Assembly (NCBI RefSeq): GCF_024703995.1
Contig: NZ_JAMXQV010000026.1
Location: 1-64,000 of the forward strand
Origin: Amycolatopsis iheyensis
GTDB taxonomy: Bacteria > Actinomycetota > Actinomycetes > Mycobacteriales > Pseudonocardiaceae
Reading direction: 5' to 3'
DNA length: 64,000 nt
Below, piece by piece: positions 1-8,485 of this stretch. Positions within the stretch are counted from its first letter, which is position 1, and every line of letters begins with the position of its first letter. The position numbers and the translations under genes are program-made. The notes beneath the pieces are model-generated. The model was not told where the DNA came from, ran no database searches, and saw nothing but the letters and a program-made list of their open reading frames with translations.

Positions 1-2
1 TC

Positions 3-1058
3 GAACCGCCGCCGGCGCCGGTCGTGCCGCCCGCGCCCGCGCCGCCGGCCCCGCCCGCGCCGGCCCCGCCGTCGATGTCCGCGACGACCCCGCCGGAGGG
101 CGTCGAGCTGAGCCCCGGCGCGGCGACGAACCTGCCGATCACCGTCCGCAACGACGGCGGCAGCCCGTCCGACCCGGTGGCCGTCGCGCTGAAGCTGCCA
201 CCGGGCGTGCACGCGGTCGACGCGGCGGGCGGCGGCGCGCCGATGGCGTTCGCCCAGGCCGGCGCGCCGATCTCGGTGAACTGCCCGGGCGGCGACGGGA
301 CGGTCACCTGCAAGACCGGCAGCGGCCTCCAGCCGGGCCAGAGCGCCACGCTGAACTTCCGGCTCCAGGCCGACGAGGACGCCCAGGGCGGCACGGTGAC
401 CGGGTCGGTCACCGCCGGCGTGCAGATCAACGTCGCCGTGAGCGTCAAGGTCACCGTGAAGCAGCCGCCGGACGCGGTGGTCCTCGAGGCCCAGGGCGAC
501 GGGCTCTCGGCGTTCCCCTGGACCCGCAACCCGCTGGTGTACGTGCGGGTCCGCAACACCGGCGAGACGACCCGGCCGGTCACGGTCACCTTCGACCACC
601 CGCTGTGGCAGTGGTGGAGCCTGCGCGGCTTCCCGTGCACGCCCACCGACGGCGGCGCGAGCTGCACGACGAAGAGCGCGGTCGCCCCCGGCCAGCACGT
701 CAACCTGTGGGTGCGGCTGAAGGGCCGCCCGGACGACGGGCGCGTCACGATCAACGCGAAGCTCGGCAAGGCGTCGGCGGAGCCGGTGACGATCGACTTC
801 GGCTGCTACCACCACTGGTGCGGGAAGGACCCGCTGCCGTCGCCGTCGACCTCGCCTTCGACGACGCCGACCAAGCCGAAGCCGACGACACCGAAGCCGT
901 CGTCCACCCCGCCGGCGACGACGTCGAAGACCGAGCCGAGCGAGCCTCCGACGTCGACGACCACGACCAGCGCGCCGCCGCCACCTCCGACCGGCCGGCC
1001 CGGCGACCAGCGGCCGACCGTCACCCCCGGGAAGGGATTCGGCTGGCTGACCGGGTAG
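3..1058 (+). CDS. Pro/Thr-rich surface protein with DUF11/CARDB-like repeats, 5'-truncated
   Basis: The frame is open from the left edge, so the true start and any signal peptide lie outside the window. What remains begins with a Pro/Ala linker, followed by two beta-rich modules of the CARDB/DUF11 type (roughly residues 20-145 and 150-265), each with phrases like ITVRNDGG and VYVRVRNTGET. The C-terminus is a long Thr/Pro/Ser tail ending in GKGFGWLTG, with no LPxTG motif or membrane anchor. Such composition is typical of exported wall-spanning proteins. It lies 11 bases before a GtrA gene on the same strand, so the two may be cotranscribed. Specific function unknown. Confidence 0.7.
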   Translation, partial: EPPPAPVVPPAPAPPAPPAPAPPSMSATTPPEGVELSPGAATNLPITVRNDGGSPSDPVAVALKLPPGVHAVDAAGGGAPMAFAQAGAPISVNCPGGDGTVTCKTGSGLQPGQSATLNFRLQADEDAQGGTVTGSVTAGVQINVAVSVKVTVKQPPDAVVLEAQGDGLSAFPWTRNPLVYVRVRNTGETTRPVTVTFDHPLWQWWSLRGFPCTPTDGGASCTTKSAVAPGQHVNLWVRLKGRPDDGRVTINAKLGKASAEPVTIDFGCYHHWCGKDPLPSPSTSPSTTPTKPKPTTPKPSSTPPATTSKTEPSEPPTSTTTTSAPPPPPTGRPGDQRPTVTPGKGFGWLTG

Positions 1059-1068
1059 CGTCCGCGCG

Positions 1069-1566
1069 GTGCGCGAGCTGCTGAAGAAGCATCGCGAGCT
1101 CCTCCGCTTCGCCGTCGTCGGCGGGATCAGCTTCGTGATCACGATGTCCGTCAACTACGGCTTGAAGTTCACCGTGCTGCGGACCCACCCGGTGACGGCG
1201 CTGATCATCGGCGTCCTGGTCGCGACGATCTTTTCCTACGTCGCCAACCGCGAGTGGTCGTTCCGCACCCGCGGCGGCCGCGAGCGGACCCACGAGGCCG
1301 CGCTGTTCTTCCTGTTCAGCGGCATCGCGCTGGGCCTGAACGCGCTGCCGCAGTGGTTCTCGCGGTACGTGCTGGACCTGCAGGCGCCGCGGCTGTCGCC
1401 GTTCGGCGTCGAGGTGGCCGACTTCGTCAGCGGGATCATCATCGGCACCCTGCTCGGCACGGTGTTCCGCTGGTGGGCGTTCAAGAAGTGGGTCTTCCCG
1501 CAGGAAGACGGCCGCGTGTTGCGGGTCGTGGATGATCCGGACATTCAGGACCGCAAGGCCGCCTGA
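1069..1566 (+). CDS. GtrA family membrane protein (first copy)
   Basis: A 165-residue protein of usual GtrA length with four predicted membrane segments (about residues 14-34, 43-62, 78-96 and 118-137). The family hallmark after helix 2 is present as SYVANREWSFR. GtrA proteins are thought to help translocate polyprenyl-linked sugars in cell-envelope glycosylation. The GTG at 1069 is the first start after the upstream stop and places LLKKHRELLRFAVVGG at the N-terminus, as in the paralogue at 1663. A GtrA gene near birA and a PH-domain gene is also the arrangement in mycobacteria. Confidence 0.88.
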   Translation: MRELLKKHRELLRFAVVGGISFVITMSVNYGLKFTVLRTHPVTALIIGVLVATIFSYVANREWSFRTRGGRERTHEAALFFLFSGIALGLNALPQWFSRYVLDLQAPRLSPFGVEVADFVSGIIIGTLLGTVFRWWAFKKWVFPQEDGRVLRVVDDPDIQDRKAA

Positions 1567-1596
1567 ACCACAGGTCAACGCGGTGTGCCGTAACAA

Positions 1597-1613
1597 CCGG
1601 GGCTCCGCCCCGG
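1597..1613 (+). terminator. GC-rich hairpin between the two GtrA genes
   Basis: A perfect 7-bp stem (CCGGGGC, 1597-1603, with GCCCCGG, 1607-1613) around a 3-base loop. A looser GC-rich hairpin-like stretch follows to about 1640. There is no T-tract. It may attenuate transcription between the paralogues; such GGGGCTCCGCCCC elements are common between actinobacterial genes. Confidence 0.45.
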
Positions 1614-1662
1614 GCCGGGGGCTCCGCCACCCGGACCCCCACAAGCTTCTAGACTGCGTCAT

Positions 1663-2190
1663 GTGACCGTTGTGGAAACCGTGCTCAAGCGCACGCCGGA
1701 GCCACTGCGTTCGGTGCTGATCAAGCACCGGGAGCTGCTGAAGTTCGCGATCGTGGGCGGCACGACGTTCCTCGTCGACAACGGCGTCTGGTACTTCCTG
1801 AAGCTGTCGGTGCTGGAGTCGAAACCGACCACGGCGAAGGCGATCGCGATCATCGTCGCGACGATCGTGTCGTACATCCTCAACCGCGAGTGGTCGTTCC
1901 GCACCCGCGGCGGCCGGGAGCGCCACCACGAGGCCGCGCTGTTCTTCGTGATCAGCGGCGTCGCGGTCGTGGTGAACCTGATCCCGCTGTACGTGTCCCG
2001 GTACGTGCTGCACCTGGAGATGCCGCACGTGACGCGGCTGGTGCAGGAGGTCGCGGACTTCGCGAGCGGGTCGATCATCGGCATGCTGCTGGCGATGTTC
2101 TTCCGCTTCTGGGGCTTCAAGAAGTGGGTCTTCCCGGACGAGCTGGGCGAGCGCCGCCGCGACAACGGCGACGTCACCCGCCTCCGCTGA
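1663..2190 (+). CDS. GtrA family membrane protein (second copy)
   Basis: A 175-residue paralogue of the gene at 1069. The two share LIKHRELLKFAIVGG-type N-termini, the SYILNREWSFRTRGGRER block after helix 2 and the FKKWVFP end of helix 4, pointing to a local tandem duplication. Four membrane helices are predicted. An ATG at 1661 runs directly into TGA, so the GTG at 1663 is the usable start. Probable role in flipping or presenting lipid-linked sugars for envelope glycans; the substrate cannot be told from sequence. Confidence 0.88.
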   Translation: MTVVETVLKRTPEPLRSVLIKHRELLKFAIVGGTTFLVDNGVWYFLKLSVLESKPTTAKAIAIIVATIVSYILNREWSFRTRGGRERHHEAALFFVISGVAVVVNLIPLYVSRYVLHLEMPHVTRLVQEVADFASGSIIGMLLAMFFRFWGFKKWVFPDELGERRRDNGDVTRLR

Positions 2191-2249
2191 CCCTTTCCCG
2201 CGATTCCCGGCGGGCCCCGGCCCTGCTCACGCCGGTTCCGGAAAAGTGC

Positions 2250-2280
2250 TTGTCTTCTGACATGTAGTTGTCTACAGTCA
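2250..2280 (+). promoter_or_regulatory. Promoter with embedded palindromic operator ahead of MFS gene
   Basis: A -35-like TTGTCT (2250-2255) and -10-like TACAGT (2273-2278) are separated by exactly 17 bases in a locally AT-rich patch. The spacer and -10 hold an inverted repeat, TGTAG (2263-2267) with CTACA (2272-2276), flanked by TGAC and GTCA with one unpaired base. This looks like a TetR/MarR-type operator controlling the exporter; no regulator gene sits next to it. Transcription from here would leave a leader of about 190 bases. Confidence 0.55.
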
Positions 2281-2473
2281 TCTTCGACAGTGTTCCTTCG
2301 TGAGGACGCCGTCCGGATTCGGCCGGGCGAGCGGGACGATTCGAGGTGGTTTCCGAGCGCGAAGAGGTCGCACCCGTTCCACGGGTGACGATGGAGCCTT
2401 TTCCCGACTCGACGGGACGTGCGTAAAAACACGTCCGCATCTCTCGTCCCTTCTGACGAACCAAGGACATTTC

Positions 2474-3772
2474 TTGCCTGCCACCGCGCTGAAACGCGCC
2501 CAAAGCCCGGCCATCGCCGGCCTGTTCCTGTCCGTTTTCCTCGCGATGCTCGACGCCCAGGTCGTCGCCACCGCGCTCCCCCGGATCGCCGGCGAGTTCG
2601 GCGGCACCGGCGCCTACGCCTGGGTCACGACCGCCTACCTGCTCGCCGGCAGCGTCACCGCCCCGCTCTTCGGGAAGCTCGGTGACGTCTTCGGCCGCAA
2701 ACGCGTGCTCCTGGGCGCCCTCACTCTCTTCCTGCTCGGCTCACTCGCCTGCGGCCTCGCCCCGACAGCCACCGCGCTCATCGTCGGACGGGTGCTGCAG
2801 GGCGCCGGCTCCGGCGGGCTCTTCGTCTCCGTCGGCGCTTCGCTCGGCGAGATGTTCACGCCCCGCGAAGGCGCGAAGTACTTCGGGTGGTTCTCGATCT
2901 GCTTCGCCGTCGCGTCGCTCGCCGGGCCGGTCGTCGGCGGCCTGCTCACCGGCGTTGCCGGATGGCGGTCGATCTTCCTCGTCAACCTGCCGCTCGGGCT
3001 CGTCGCCGTCGCACTCGTCAACCGGCTCGATCTCCCGAGACGACGACGTGCGGCACCGTTCGACTTCACCGGCGTCGTCCTGCTGGGCGCGACGATCACC
3101 GGCTTCACCCTGCTGACGCCGTGGTCCATCGCGCTCGGCGCGGCGGCCGCCGTCGCCTTCGTCGTCGTCGAACGGCGAGCCGAGGCGCCCGTGCTACCAC
3201 TTCGGCTCTTCAAGGACCGGACGTTCAGCGTGTCGATCGTCCTCAGCGTGCTCGCCGGCTTCGCGTTCCTCGGCTCGATCAACTACATCGCGGTCCTGCT
3301 GCAGGCCGACGCCGGCCCGGCCGAAGGCGGCCTGCGGCTCGTGCCGATGACGCTCGCCGTGTCGCTGTCCTCGGTCGTCGCGAGCAAGATCATCGCCCGC
3401 ACCGGCCACTACCGCTGGGCGCCGCGGCTGAGCATGGCGCTCGGCCTGCTCGCGGTGCTCGGCCTGACCACCGTCCACGGACTGCCCTTGATCATGACCT
3501 GCCTGGTCCTCTTCGGTCTCGCGGCCGGGCTGAACCTGCAGGTCCTGGCCATGGCGACGCAGAACACCGCACCACCGGCGGACCGCGGCGCCGTCGCCGC
3601 CACCGTGAACCTCGCCCGCGCGCTCGGCTCGGCCCTCGGCCCGGTCGCGCTCGGCTTCGCCTACCGAGCCGGCACCCACGGCGTCTTCCTCGCCCTGCTG
3701 CCGGTCCTCGCGCTCGCCCTCGTCACGGCGTTCGCGCTCCCGCACGTCCCGCTCGAAGGAGAATCCCGATGA
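2474..3772 (+). CDS. MFS drug exporter (EmrB/QacA-like)
   Basis: About 432 residues of the major facilitator superfamily. The N-terminus has the drug-exporter signature around helix 1 (FLAMLDAQVVATALPRIA), motif A as GKLGDVFGRKRVLL between helices 2 and 3, and motif C-like glycines in helix 5 (FAVASLAGPVVGGLL). I chose the TTG at 2474: it follows an AAGG ribosome site at 2463-2466 and puts the first helix near the N-terminus; an in-frame ATG at 2300 would add 58 Arg-rich residues unlike any MFS leader. Its stop overlaps the next gene's ATG (ATGA), so the two are translationally coupled. Substrate unknown. Confidence 0.85.
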   Translation: MPATALKRAQSPAIAGLFLSVFLAMLDAQVVATALPRIAGEFGGTGAYAWVTTAYLLAGSVTAPLFGKLGDVFGRKRVLLGALTLFLLGSLACGLAPTATALIVGRVLQGAGSGGLFVSVGASLGEMFTPREGAKYFGWFSICFAVASLAGPVVGGLLTGVAGWRSIFLVNLPLGLVAVALVNRLDLPRRRRAAPFDFTGVVLLGATITGFTLLTPWSIALGAAAAVAFVVVERRAEAPVLPLRLFKDRTFSVSIVLSVLAGFAFLGSINYIAVLLQADAGPAEGGLRLVPMTLAVSLSSVVASKIIARTGHYRWAPRLSMALGLLAVLGLTTVHGLPLIMTCLVLFGLAAGLNLQVLAMATQNTAPPADRGAVAATVNLARALGSALGPVALGFAYRAGTHGVFLALLPVLALALVTAFALPHVPLEGESR

Positions 3773-4623
3773 TCTTCGTCCTCGGCGCCACCGGCAAGGT
3801 CGGCCGCGCCCTCGTCCCCACCCTGCTCGACGCCGGCGCCGACGTCCGCGCCCTCACCCGCGACCCGGCGAAAGCCACCGTCGACCCGCGGGCCGACGTC
3901 GTCCAAGGCGACCTCGACACCGCCGACCTGCCCGCGCTGCTCGACGGCGCGGACCGCGTCTTCGTGCTGACCCAGGGCCACAGCACCGAACGCGAAGCGG
4001 CGGTCGCGCGGGCCGCCACCCGCGCCGGTGTGACACACCTCGTCAAGCTGTCCACCACCGGTGTCCACTTCGGACAGACAGATCCGATCACCCGCGCCCA
4101 CGCCGATGCCGAGCAGGCGATCCGCGAAGCCGGGCCGGCGTGGACGATCCTGCGGCCCGGCGCGTTCATGGACAACCGGTTCGCCTGGCGCGACACCATC
4201 CGCGACGAGAACACCGTGTACGCCGCCGAGGGCGACCCGGCGTCGGCGCTGATCCACGTCCGCGACATCGCCGCGGTCGCGACGCTCGCCCTCACGACGC
4301 CGGACCACCACGGCGCGACGTACGAGCTCACCGGCGGCGAAGCCCTCACGACCGAGCGGCAGGTCGCGATTCTTTCGGCGGCGTTGGGCCGATCGGTGAA
4401 ATTCGTCGAAGAACCGGAAAGCGCCGCCCGCGAACGCATGATGCGGAAATACGGCTGGCCCGCCCAGGCCGTCGACGGTTTCTTCGCGCTCAAGCGGGAA
4501 TCCGCCCAACGCGAACACGTCGTTTTCGACACCGTCGAGCGGCTGCTCGGCCGCCCGCCGCTGACTTTCGCGAACTGGGCGGGTGAGAACGCGGCCGCGT
4601 TCCCCTACCATTACCGGGGGTGA
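3769..4623 (+). CDS. NmrA-like NAD(P)-binding protein
   Basis: A 284-residue atypical short-chain dehydrogenase. It opens with a Rossmann loop GATGKVG (residues 6-12) and has the NmrA-type central motif TILRPGAFMDN, but lacks the classical Tyr-x3-Lys pair, as expected for NmrA/HSCARG or azoreductase-like members. It overlaps the exporter stop by four bases and has an AAGGAGAA ribosome site inside that gene, so exporter and reductase are one operon. The pair may deal with a quinone or other redox-active compound; this is inferred only from the pairing. Confidence 0.82.
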   Translation: MIFVLGATGKVGRALVPTLLDAGADVRALTRDPAKATVDPRADVVQGDLDTADLPALLDGADRVFVLTQGHSTEREAAVARAATRAGVTHLVKLSTTGVHFGQTDPITRAHADAEQAIREAGPAWTILRPGAFMDNRFAWRDTIRDENTVYAAEGDPASALIHVRDIAAVATLALTTPDHHGATYELTGGEALTTERQVAILSAALGRSVKFVEEPESAARERMMRKYGWPAQAVDGFFALKRESAQREHVVFDTVERLLGRPPLTFANWAGENAAAFPYHYRG

Positions 4624-4642
4624 CGGCCGGGGAGGTGACCGG

Positions 4643-5284
4643 ATGGGTCTGCGCGTGCTCGTCGTCGACGACCACCCGCTGTTCCGGTTCGGGGTGTGCA
4701 CGCTGCTCTCCGCCGAACCGGGCATCGAGGTCGTCGGCGAGGCCGCCAGCGGCGCCACCGCGGTCGACGCCGCGGCCGCGCTGCGCCCCGACGTCGTGGT
4801 CATGGACCTCCACCTGCCCGACCTGTCCGGGATCCAGGCGACCCGGCACATCGCCCAGGCCAGCCCGGACACCGGCGTGCTGATGCTGACGATGGCCGAC
4901 GAAAGCGAGTCGGTTTTCGCGGCGATGCGCGCCGGTGCCCGCGGCTACCTGCTGAAGGACGCCGAGCCGGACGAGATCATCCGCGCGGTCCAGGCGGTCG
5001 CGCGGCGGGAGGCCATCTTCGGGCCCGACATCGCGAACCGCGTCCTCGGCTTCTTCAACCAGCCGCCGGCCAGCGAGCCGGTCTTCCCGGAGCTGACCGG
5101 CCGCGAACGCGAGGTGCTCGCGCTGATCGCGGCCGGGCACAGCAACGCCGTCATCGCGAACACGCTGTGCCTGAGCCCGAAGACGGTGCGCAACCACATC
5201 TCGAACGTCTTCGCGAAGCTGCACGTCGCCGACCGGGCCGAGGCGATCGTCCGGGCCCGGGACGCGGGCCTCGGCCAGTCCTGA
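4643..5284 (+). CDS. Orphan NarL/LuxR-type response regulator
   Basis: 213 residues with a receiver domain (acidic pair D9/D10, phosphoacceptor D55 in VVMDLHLPD, conserved Lys in LLKD) and a C-terminal LuxR helix-turn-helix (ELTGREREVLALIAAGHSN followed by SPKTVRNHISNVFAKL). The ATG at 4643 is preceded by GGGGAGGTGA. No histidine kinase is adjacent; the nearest is a convergent OmpR-type pair. It may be an orphan or serve a distant kinase. Confidence 0.88.
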   Translation: MGLRVLVVDDHPLFRFGVCTLLSAEPGIEVVGEAASGATAVDAAAALRPDVVVMDLHLPDLSGIQATRHIAQASPDTGVLMLTMADESESVFAAMRAGARGYLLKDAEPDEIIRAVQAVARREAIFGPDIANRVLGFFNQPPASEPVFPELTGREREVLALIAAGHSNAVIANTLCLSPKTVRNHISNVFAKLHVADRAEAIVRARDAGLGQS

Positions 5285-5399
5285 AGGGCGGCCGGTCCGG
5301 GCAACATCGGGACGCCGGTCCCATGTGCCCGGGACACCTCGGCGGGCACTGTGGTCACCGTGAGGGGTGGAACCCCTTCGCACCGTTCGAGGGGAATGG

Positions 5400-6038
5400 G
5401 TGACGATGTTCGAAACCGACCGGACACCGGTGGTGGTCCGCGCCACCGATCCGATCCTGCACAACGGCGTCTGCATGGCGCTGCGTTCGCGTGACGACGT
5501 CCGGGTGGTGGACGGCGAGCCGGCCGACGCGGCGGTGGTCGCGCTGCTGGTCGCCGACCGGCTCGACGAGACGATGACGCAGCTGCTGTCCGCGCTGCAC
5601 CACCAGGGCTTCACCCGCATCGTGCTGATCGCGGGCGAAGTCGACGACAACGAGATCCTCAACGCCGTCGAGCACGGCGTCTGCGCGGTGGCCCGCCGCG
5701 CCGACGCCGGACCGGAGGTTCTCGTCCGGCTGATCAAGGCCGCCGCGGCCGGGGAAGGCGCGTTGCCGCCCGACCTGCTCGGCCGGCTGCTGAACCGGGT
5801 GTCCCGCCTGCAGCGTCAGGTGCTCCAGCCACGCGGGCTGCACCTGGGCGGGATGAGCAACCGGGAGACGGAGGTGCTCCGGCTCGTGGCGGCGGGGTAC
5901 TCGACGCAGGAGATCGCCGACGAGCTGTGCTACTCGCAGCGGACGGTGAAGAGCATCCTGCACGACGTCACCAACCGGTTCCAGCTGCGCAACCGCTCGC
6001 ACGCGGTCGCGTACGCCCTGCGTGAAGGGTTGATCTGA
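5400..6038 (+). CDS. LuxR-type regulator with degenerate receiver
   Basis: About 212 residues. The N-terminal 120 residues have receiver-like length and layout (RATDPILHNGVCMAL), but lack the acidic pair and the phosphoacceptor Asp: the expected strand-3 position reads AVVALLVADR. The C-terminus is an intact LuxR helix-turn-helix (MSNRETEVLRLVAAGYSTQEIADEL). It therefore probably acts without phosphorylation. The GTG at 5400 has AGGGGAA five bases upstream; ATG 5406 is the alternative. The downstream Pvc16-like gene starts three bases after its stop, implying one operon. Confidence 0.8.
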   Translation: MTMFETDRTPVVVRATDPILHNGVCMALRSRDDVRVVDGEPADAAVVALLVADRLDETMTQLLSALHHQGFTRIVLIAGEVDDNEILNAVEHGVCAVARRADAGPEVLVRLIKAAAAGEGALPPDLLGRLLNRVSRLQRQVLQPRGLHLGGMSNRETEVLRLVAAGYSTQEIADELCYSQRTVKSILHDVTNRFQLRNRSHAVAYALREGLI

Positions 6039-6041
6039 CCC

Positions 6042-6464
6042 ATGATCGCCCAGGTCGACGAGGCTTTGTGCCGGCTGCTGCGTCCCCGCCTGCCGGCGGG
6101 GACGCAGATCCGGCTCGATCCGCCGAAGCCGGCCTGGCAGACGGAGTCGCCGGTGCGGAGCGTGGAGCTGTTCCTCTTCGCGCTGCACGACGCCGTCGAC
6201 GCGGAAGAGAGGGAGGGGAAGCGCGCGGCCCGTCGCTGCGCGCTTTCCTACCTCGTCACCGCGCGGGCCGGGGCGGTCCGCGAGGAGCACGACCTGCTCG
6301 ACGCCGCCCTGCGGGCCGTGCTCGACACCGGGCAGCTGGCCACTGAAAGCGCTTCCCCGGCGCGGCTGGCGCTGGCCTCGACGGATCCGTCGACGTTGTG
6401 GCCCAGCCTGGGCATGCCCGCGCGGGCCGGGTTCGTCCTGCTGGTGACGACCGACGCCGGCTAA
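6042..6464 (+). CDS. Pvc16/DUF4255-like small protein
   Basis: 140 residues. The segment VELFLFALHDAVDAEER, then CALSYLVTARAG, EEHDLLDAALRAVLD, resembles the N-terminal domain of Pvc16 (DUF4255), a cap or terminator of contractile injection particles, where the protein's YLVTA strand and the EEHxLLGAALRxL helix are typical. No sheath, tube, baseplate or ATPase genes are nearby, so this would be an orphan member. It follows the LuxR gene by three bases and its stop overlaps the convergent kinase gene. The assignment rests on a remembered family pattern. Confidence 0.5.
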   Translation: MIAQVDEALCRLLRPRLPAGTQIRLDPPKPAWQTESPVRSVELFLFALHDAVDAEEREGKRAARRCALSYLVTARAGAVREEHDLLDAALRAVLDTGQLATESASPARLALASTDPSTLWPSLGMPARAGFVLLVTTDAG

Positions 6465-7744
6465 CGCGGGACGCGCTCCGCGGGCCACCGGACCTCGGGC
6501 ACGTCGCTCGGGCGCGGCACCTTGAGGAACAGGCTGAACACCGCCGGCCGCCGGTTCGACAGCTCCAGCCGGCCACCGTCGGCCTCCACCAGCGCCCGCG
6601 CCAGCGCCAGCCCGACGCCGGTCGAGCCGCCGCCGGAGAAGCCGCGCTCGAAGATGTGCGGGGCCAGCTCGTCCGGCACGCCCGAGCCGGTGTCGCTGAC
6701 CTCGATCACCACGGTGCCCTCGGCGTCGCCGCGGCGGGCGACCAGGTTGACCGTGCCCGAGCCGTGGCGCAGCGCGTTGTCCAGCAGCACCCCGATGACC
6801 TCGCGGAGCCGGCCGGGGGTCGCTCGTGCCATCAGCCCGTCGGCCACGCGCATCCGCAGGTTGCGGCCCTCCGAGCGGAGCAGCTCACGCCATTCCTGCG
6901 CCATCTCGGGCAGCTGCGTCGGCAGGTCGACCGGTTCCGCGCCGACCTCACGCGCCGCCCGGGCCGCCGCCAGCAGCTCGTCGAGCGCCTCGGCGAGCCG
7001 GTCCGCCTGCTCCTGGGCCGCCTTCGACTCGTCGGCGACCTCGTCGTCCGGGTGCACGGTCAGCGGTTCCAGCCGCAGCTGCAACGCCGTCAGGCGGCTG
7101 CGCAGCTGGTGCGAGACGTCACCGACGAGCTGCCGTTCCCGCTGGACGAGCTGGGCGAGCGCGGTGCCGGACGCGTCGAGCGCCTCGGCGACCATGTCGA
7201 GCTCGCCGACGCCGTAGCGGCTCGGGTCGGGCCGGAAGTCGCCGCCGCCGAGGCGGGACGCGCGTTCGGCGACGTGCCGCAGCGGCTTCGCCAGCCTCCG
7301 CGCCGTCGCGATCGCCACCACCGCGCCGGTGCCGACGGACAGGAGCACCAGCAGGACGACGACGAGCGTGACCGTCGTCTGCCGCTCGTGCATCGGGCCG
7401 GCCGGGACGGCGATCGCCACCTTGCCGTCGCGGGCCAGGTCCGCGGTCTCGGTGACGGTGTCGGCGCCCGGGTCCGAGCCGTAGCGCTTCTCCTGCTGGC
7501 TGGGCACCTGGACGGTGAGCAGGCCGTTCGCCGGCACGGCGGCGCGCACCTGGTCGAGGTCGATCTCCTGGCCGTTGGCGATTTCGGTGTCGAGGATCGC
7601 CGCCGCCGCGCGGGCGTTCTCGGCGAGCGTCTCCCGGTAGCTCGACTCGATCTGCCAGCTCGCCACGATGCCCAGCGGGATGCCGAGGACCGCCGCGGTG
7701 ACCGCGACGGCCAGGAGGATGGCCAGCAGGATGCGGCGGCGCAC
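6461..7744 (-). CDS. Sensor histidine kinase (OmpR-partner type)
   Basis: 427 residues: an N-terminal helix (about 4-26), an extracytoplasmic loop, a second helix (about 130-150), a HAMP segment, a HisKA domain with phosphoacceptor His in GDVSHQLRSRLTAL, and an ATPase domain with an N-box (LLDNALRHG) and G-boxes (DTGSGVP and GVGLALARALVEADGG). It begins with GTG three bases after the response-regulator stop, so the pair is one operon. The short, low-complexity sensor loop gives no clue to the signal. Confidence 0.92.
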   Translation of the reverse strand: MRRRILLAILLAVAVTAAVLGIPLGIVASWQIESSYRETLAENARAAAAILDTEIANGQEIDLDQVRAAVPANGLLTVQVPSQQEKRYGSDPGADTVTETADLARDGKVAIAVPAGPMHERQTTVTLVVVLLVLLSVGTGAVVAIATARRLAKPLRHVAERASRLGGGDFRPDPSRYGVGELDMVAEALDASGTALAQLVQRERQLVGDVSHQLRSRLTALQLRLEPLTVHPDDEVADESKAAQEQADRLAEALDELLAAARAAREVGAEPVDLPTQLPEMAQEWRELLRSEGRNLRMRVADGLMARATPGRLREVIGVLLDNALRHGSGTVNLVARRGDAEGTVVIEVSDTGSGVPDELAPHIFERGFSGGGSTGVGLALARALVEADGGRLELSNRRPAVFSLFLKVPRPSDVPEVRWPAERVPR

Positions 7745-7747
7745 GGC

Positions 7748-8443
7748 TTATTCGGCGTTGAAGCGGAAGCCGACGCCCCGGACGGTCGCGATCCGCCGTT
7801 CGCCGTCGTGGGCCTTGGTGGTGCGCCCGGCGGCCTCGTCGGCGGCGATGGCGAGCTTCCGGCGCAGCCACGACATGTGCATGTCGAGGGTCTTGGACGT
7901 CTTCGACTCGAGGTCGTTCCAGACCTCGGCGAGGATCTCGTCGCGGCTGACGACCTGCCCGGCGCGGCTCATCAGCACGCGCAGCAGCTCGAACTCCTTG
8001 TTCGCCAGCTGCACCTCGTGCAGGTCGACGGTGACGAGCCGGGCGCCGAGGTCCATCCGCACGCCGCCGGCCTCGAGCACCTCGGGCACCCGGCGGCGCA
8101 GCAGCGCGCGGATCCGGGCGAGCAGCTCGGCGAGCCGGAACGGCTTGGCGACGTAGTCGTCGGCGCCCGCGTCCAGGCCGACGACGAAGTCGACCTCGTC
8201 GGTGCGGGCGGTGAGCATGAGGACGGGCAGCTCGGTGCCGTTGGCCCGGAGCCGGCGGCAGACCTCCAGGCCGTCCATGCCGGGCAGCCCGAGGTCGAGC
8301 ACGAGCAGGTCGACTCTCTGCGCGGCGGTGGCGTCGAGGACCGAAGGACCGTCGGTGACGACGTGGATCTCGTATCCCTCGCGTTCGAGGGCGCGGGAGA
8401 GCGGTTCGGCGATGGCCGGATCGTCTTCGGCAAGTAGGACCAT
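7748..8443 (-). CDS. OmpR/PhoB-type response regulator
   Basis: 231 residues: receiver with acidic pair D7/D8 and phosphoacceptor D50 (LLVLDLGLPGMDG), conserved Lys in VAKPF, and a C-terminal winged helix ending IATVRGVGFRFNAE. It is the first gene of a two-gene operon with the kinase downstream. The ATG at 8443 aligns with the usual receiver start; a GTG six bases upstream is possible. The divergent hisN gene starts 42 bases away, so both promoters are crowded into a very short gap. Confidence 0.92.
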   Translation of the reverse strand: MVLLAEDDPAIAEPLSRALEREGYEIHVVTDGPSVLDATAAQRVDLLVLDLGLPGMDGLEVCRRLRANGTELPVLMLTARTDEVDFVVGLDAGADDYVAKPFRLAELLARIRALLRRRVPEVLEAGGVRMDLGARLVTVDLHEVQLANKEFELLRVLMSRAGQVVSRDEILAEVWNDLESKTSKTLDMHMSWLRRKLAIAADEAAGRTTKAHDGERRIATVRGVGFRFNAE

Positions 8444-8485
8444 GCTCACCTGGTCAACTCTACGGCGGCGGGGCGTGAAACCATC

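Noticed and set aside
2300..2473. N-terminal extension of the MFS protein from the ATG at 2300
   Set aside because: 58 Arg-rich residues unlike the family and lying across the promoter leader; TTG 2474 with AAGG is a better start.
6398..8437. Long plus-strand reading frame over the two-component genes
   Set aside because: Opposite strand of clear kinase and regulator genes; composition typical of GC shadow frames.
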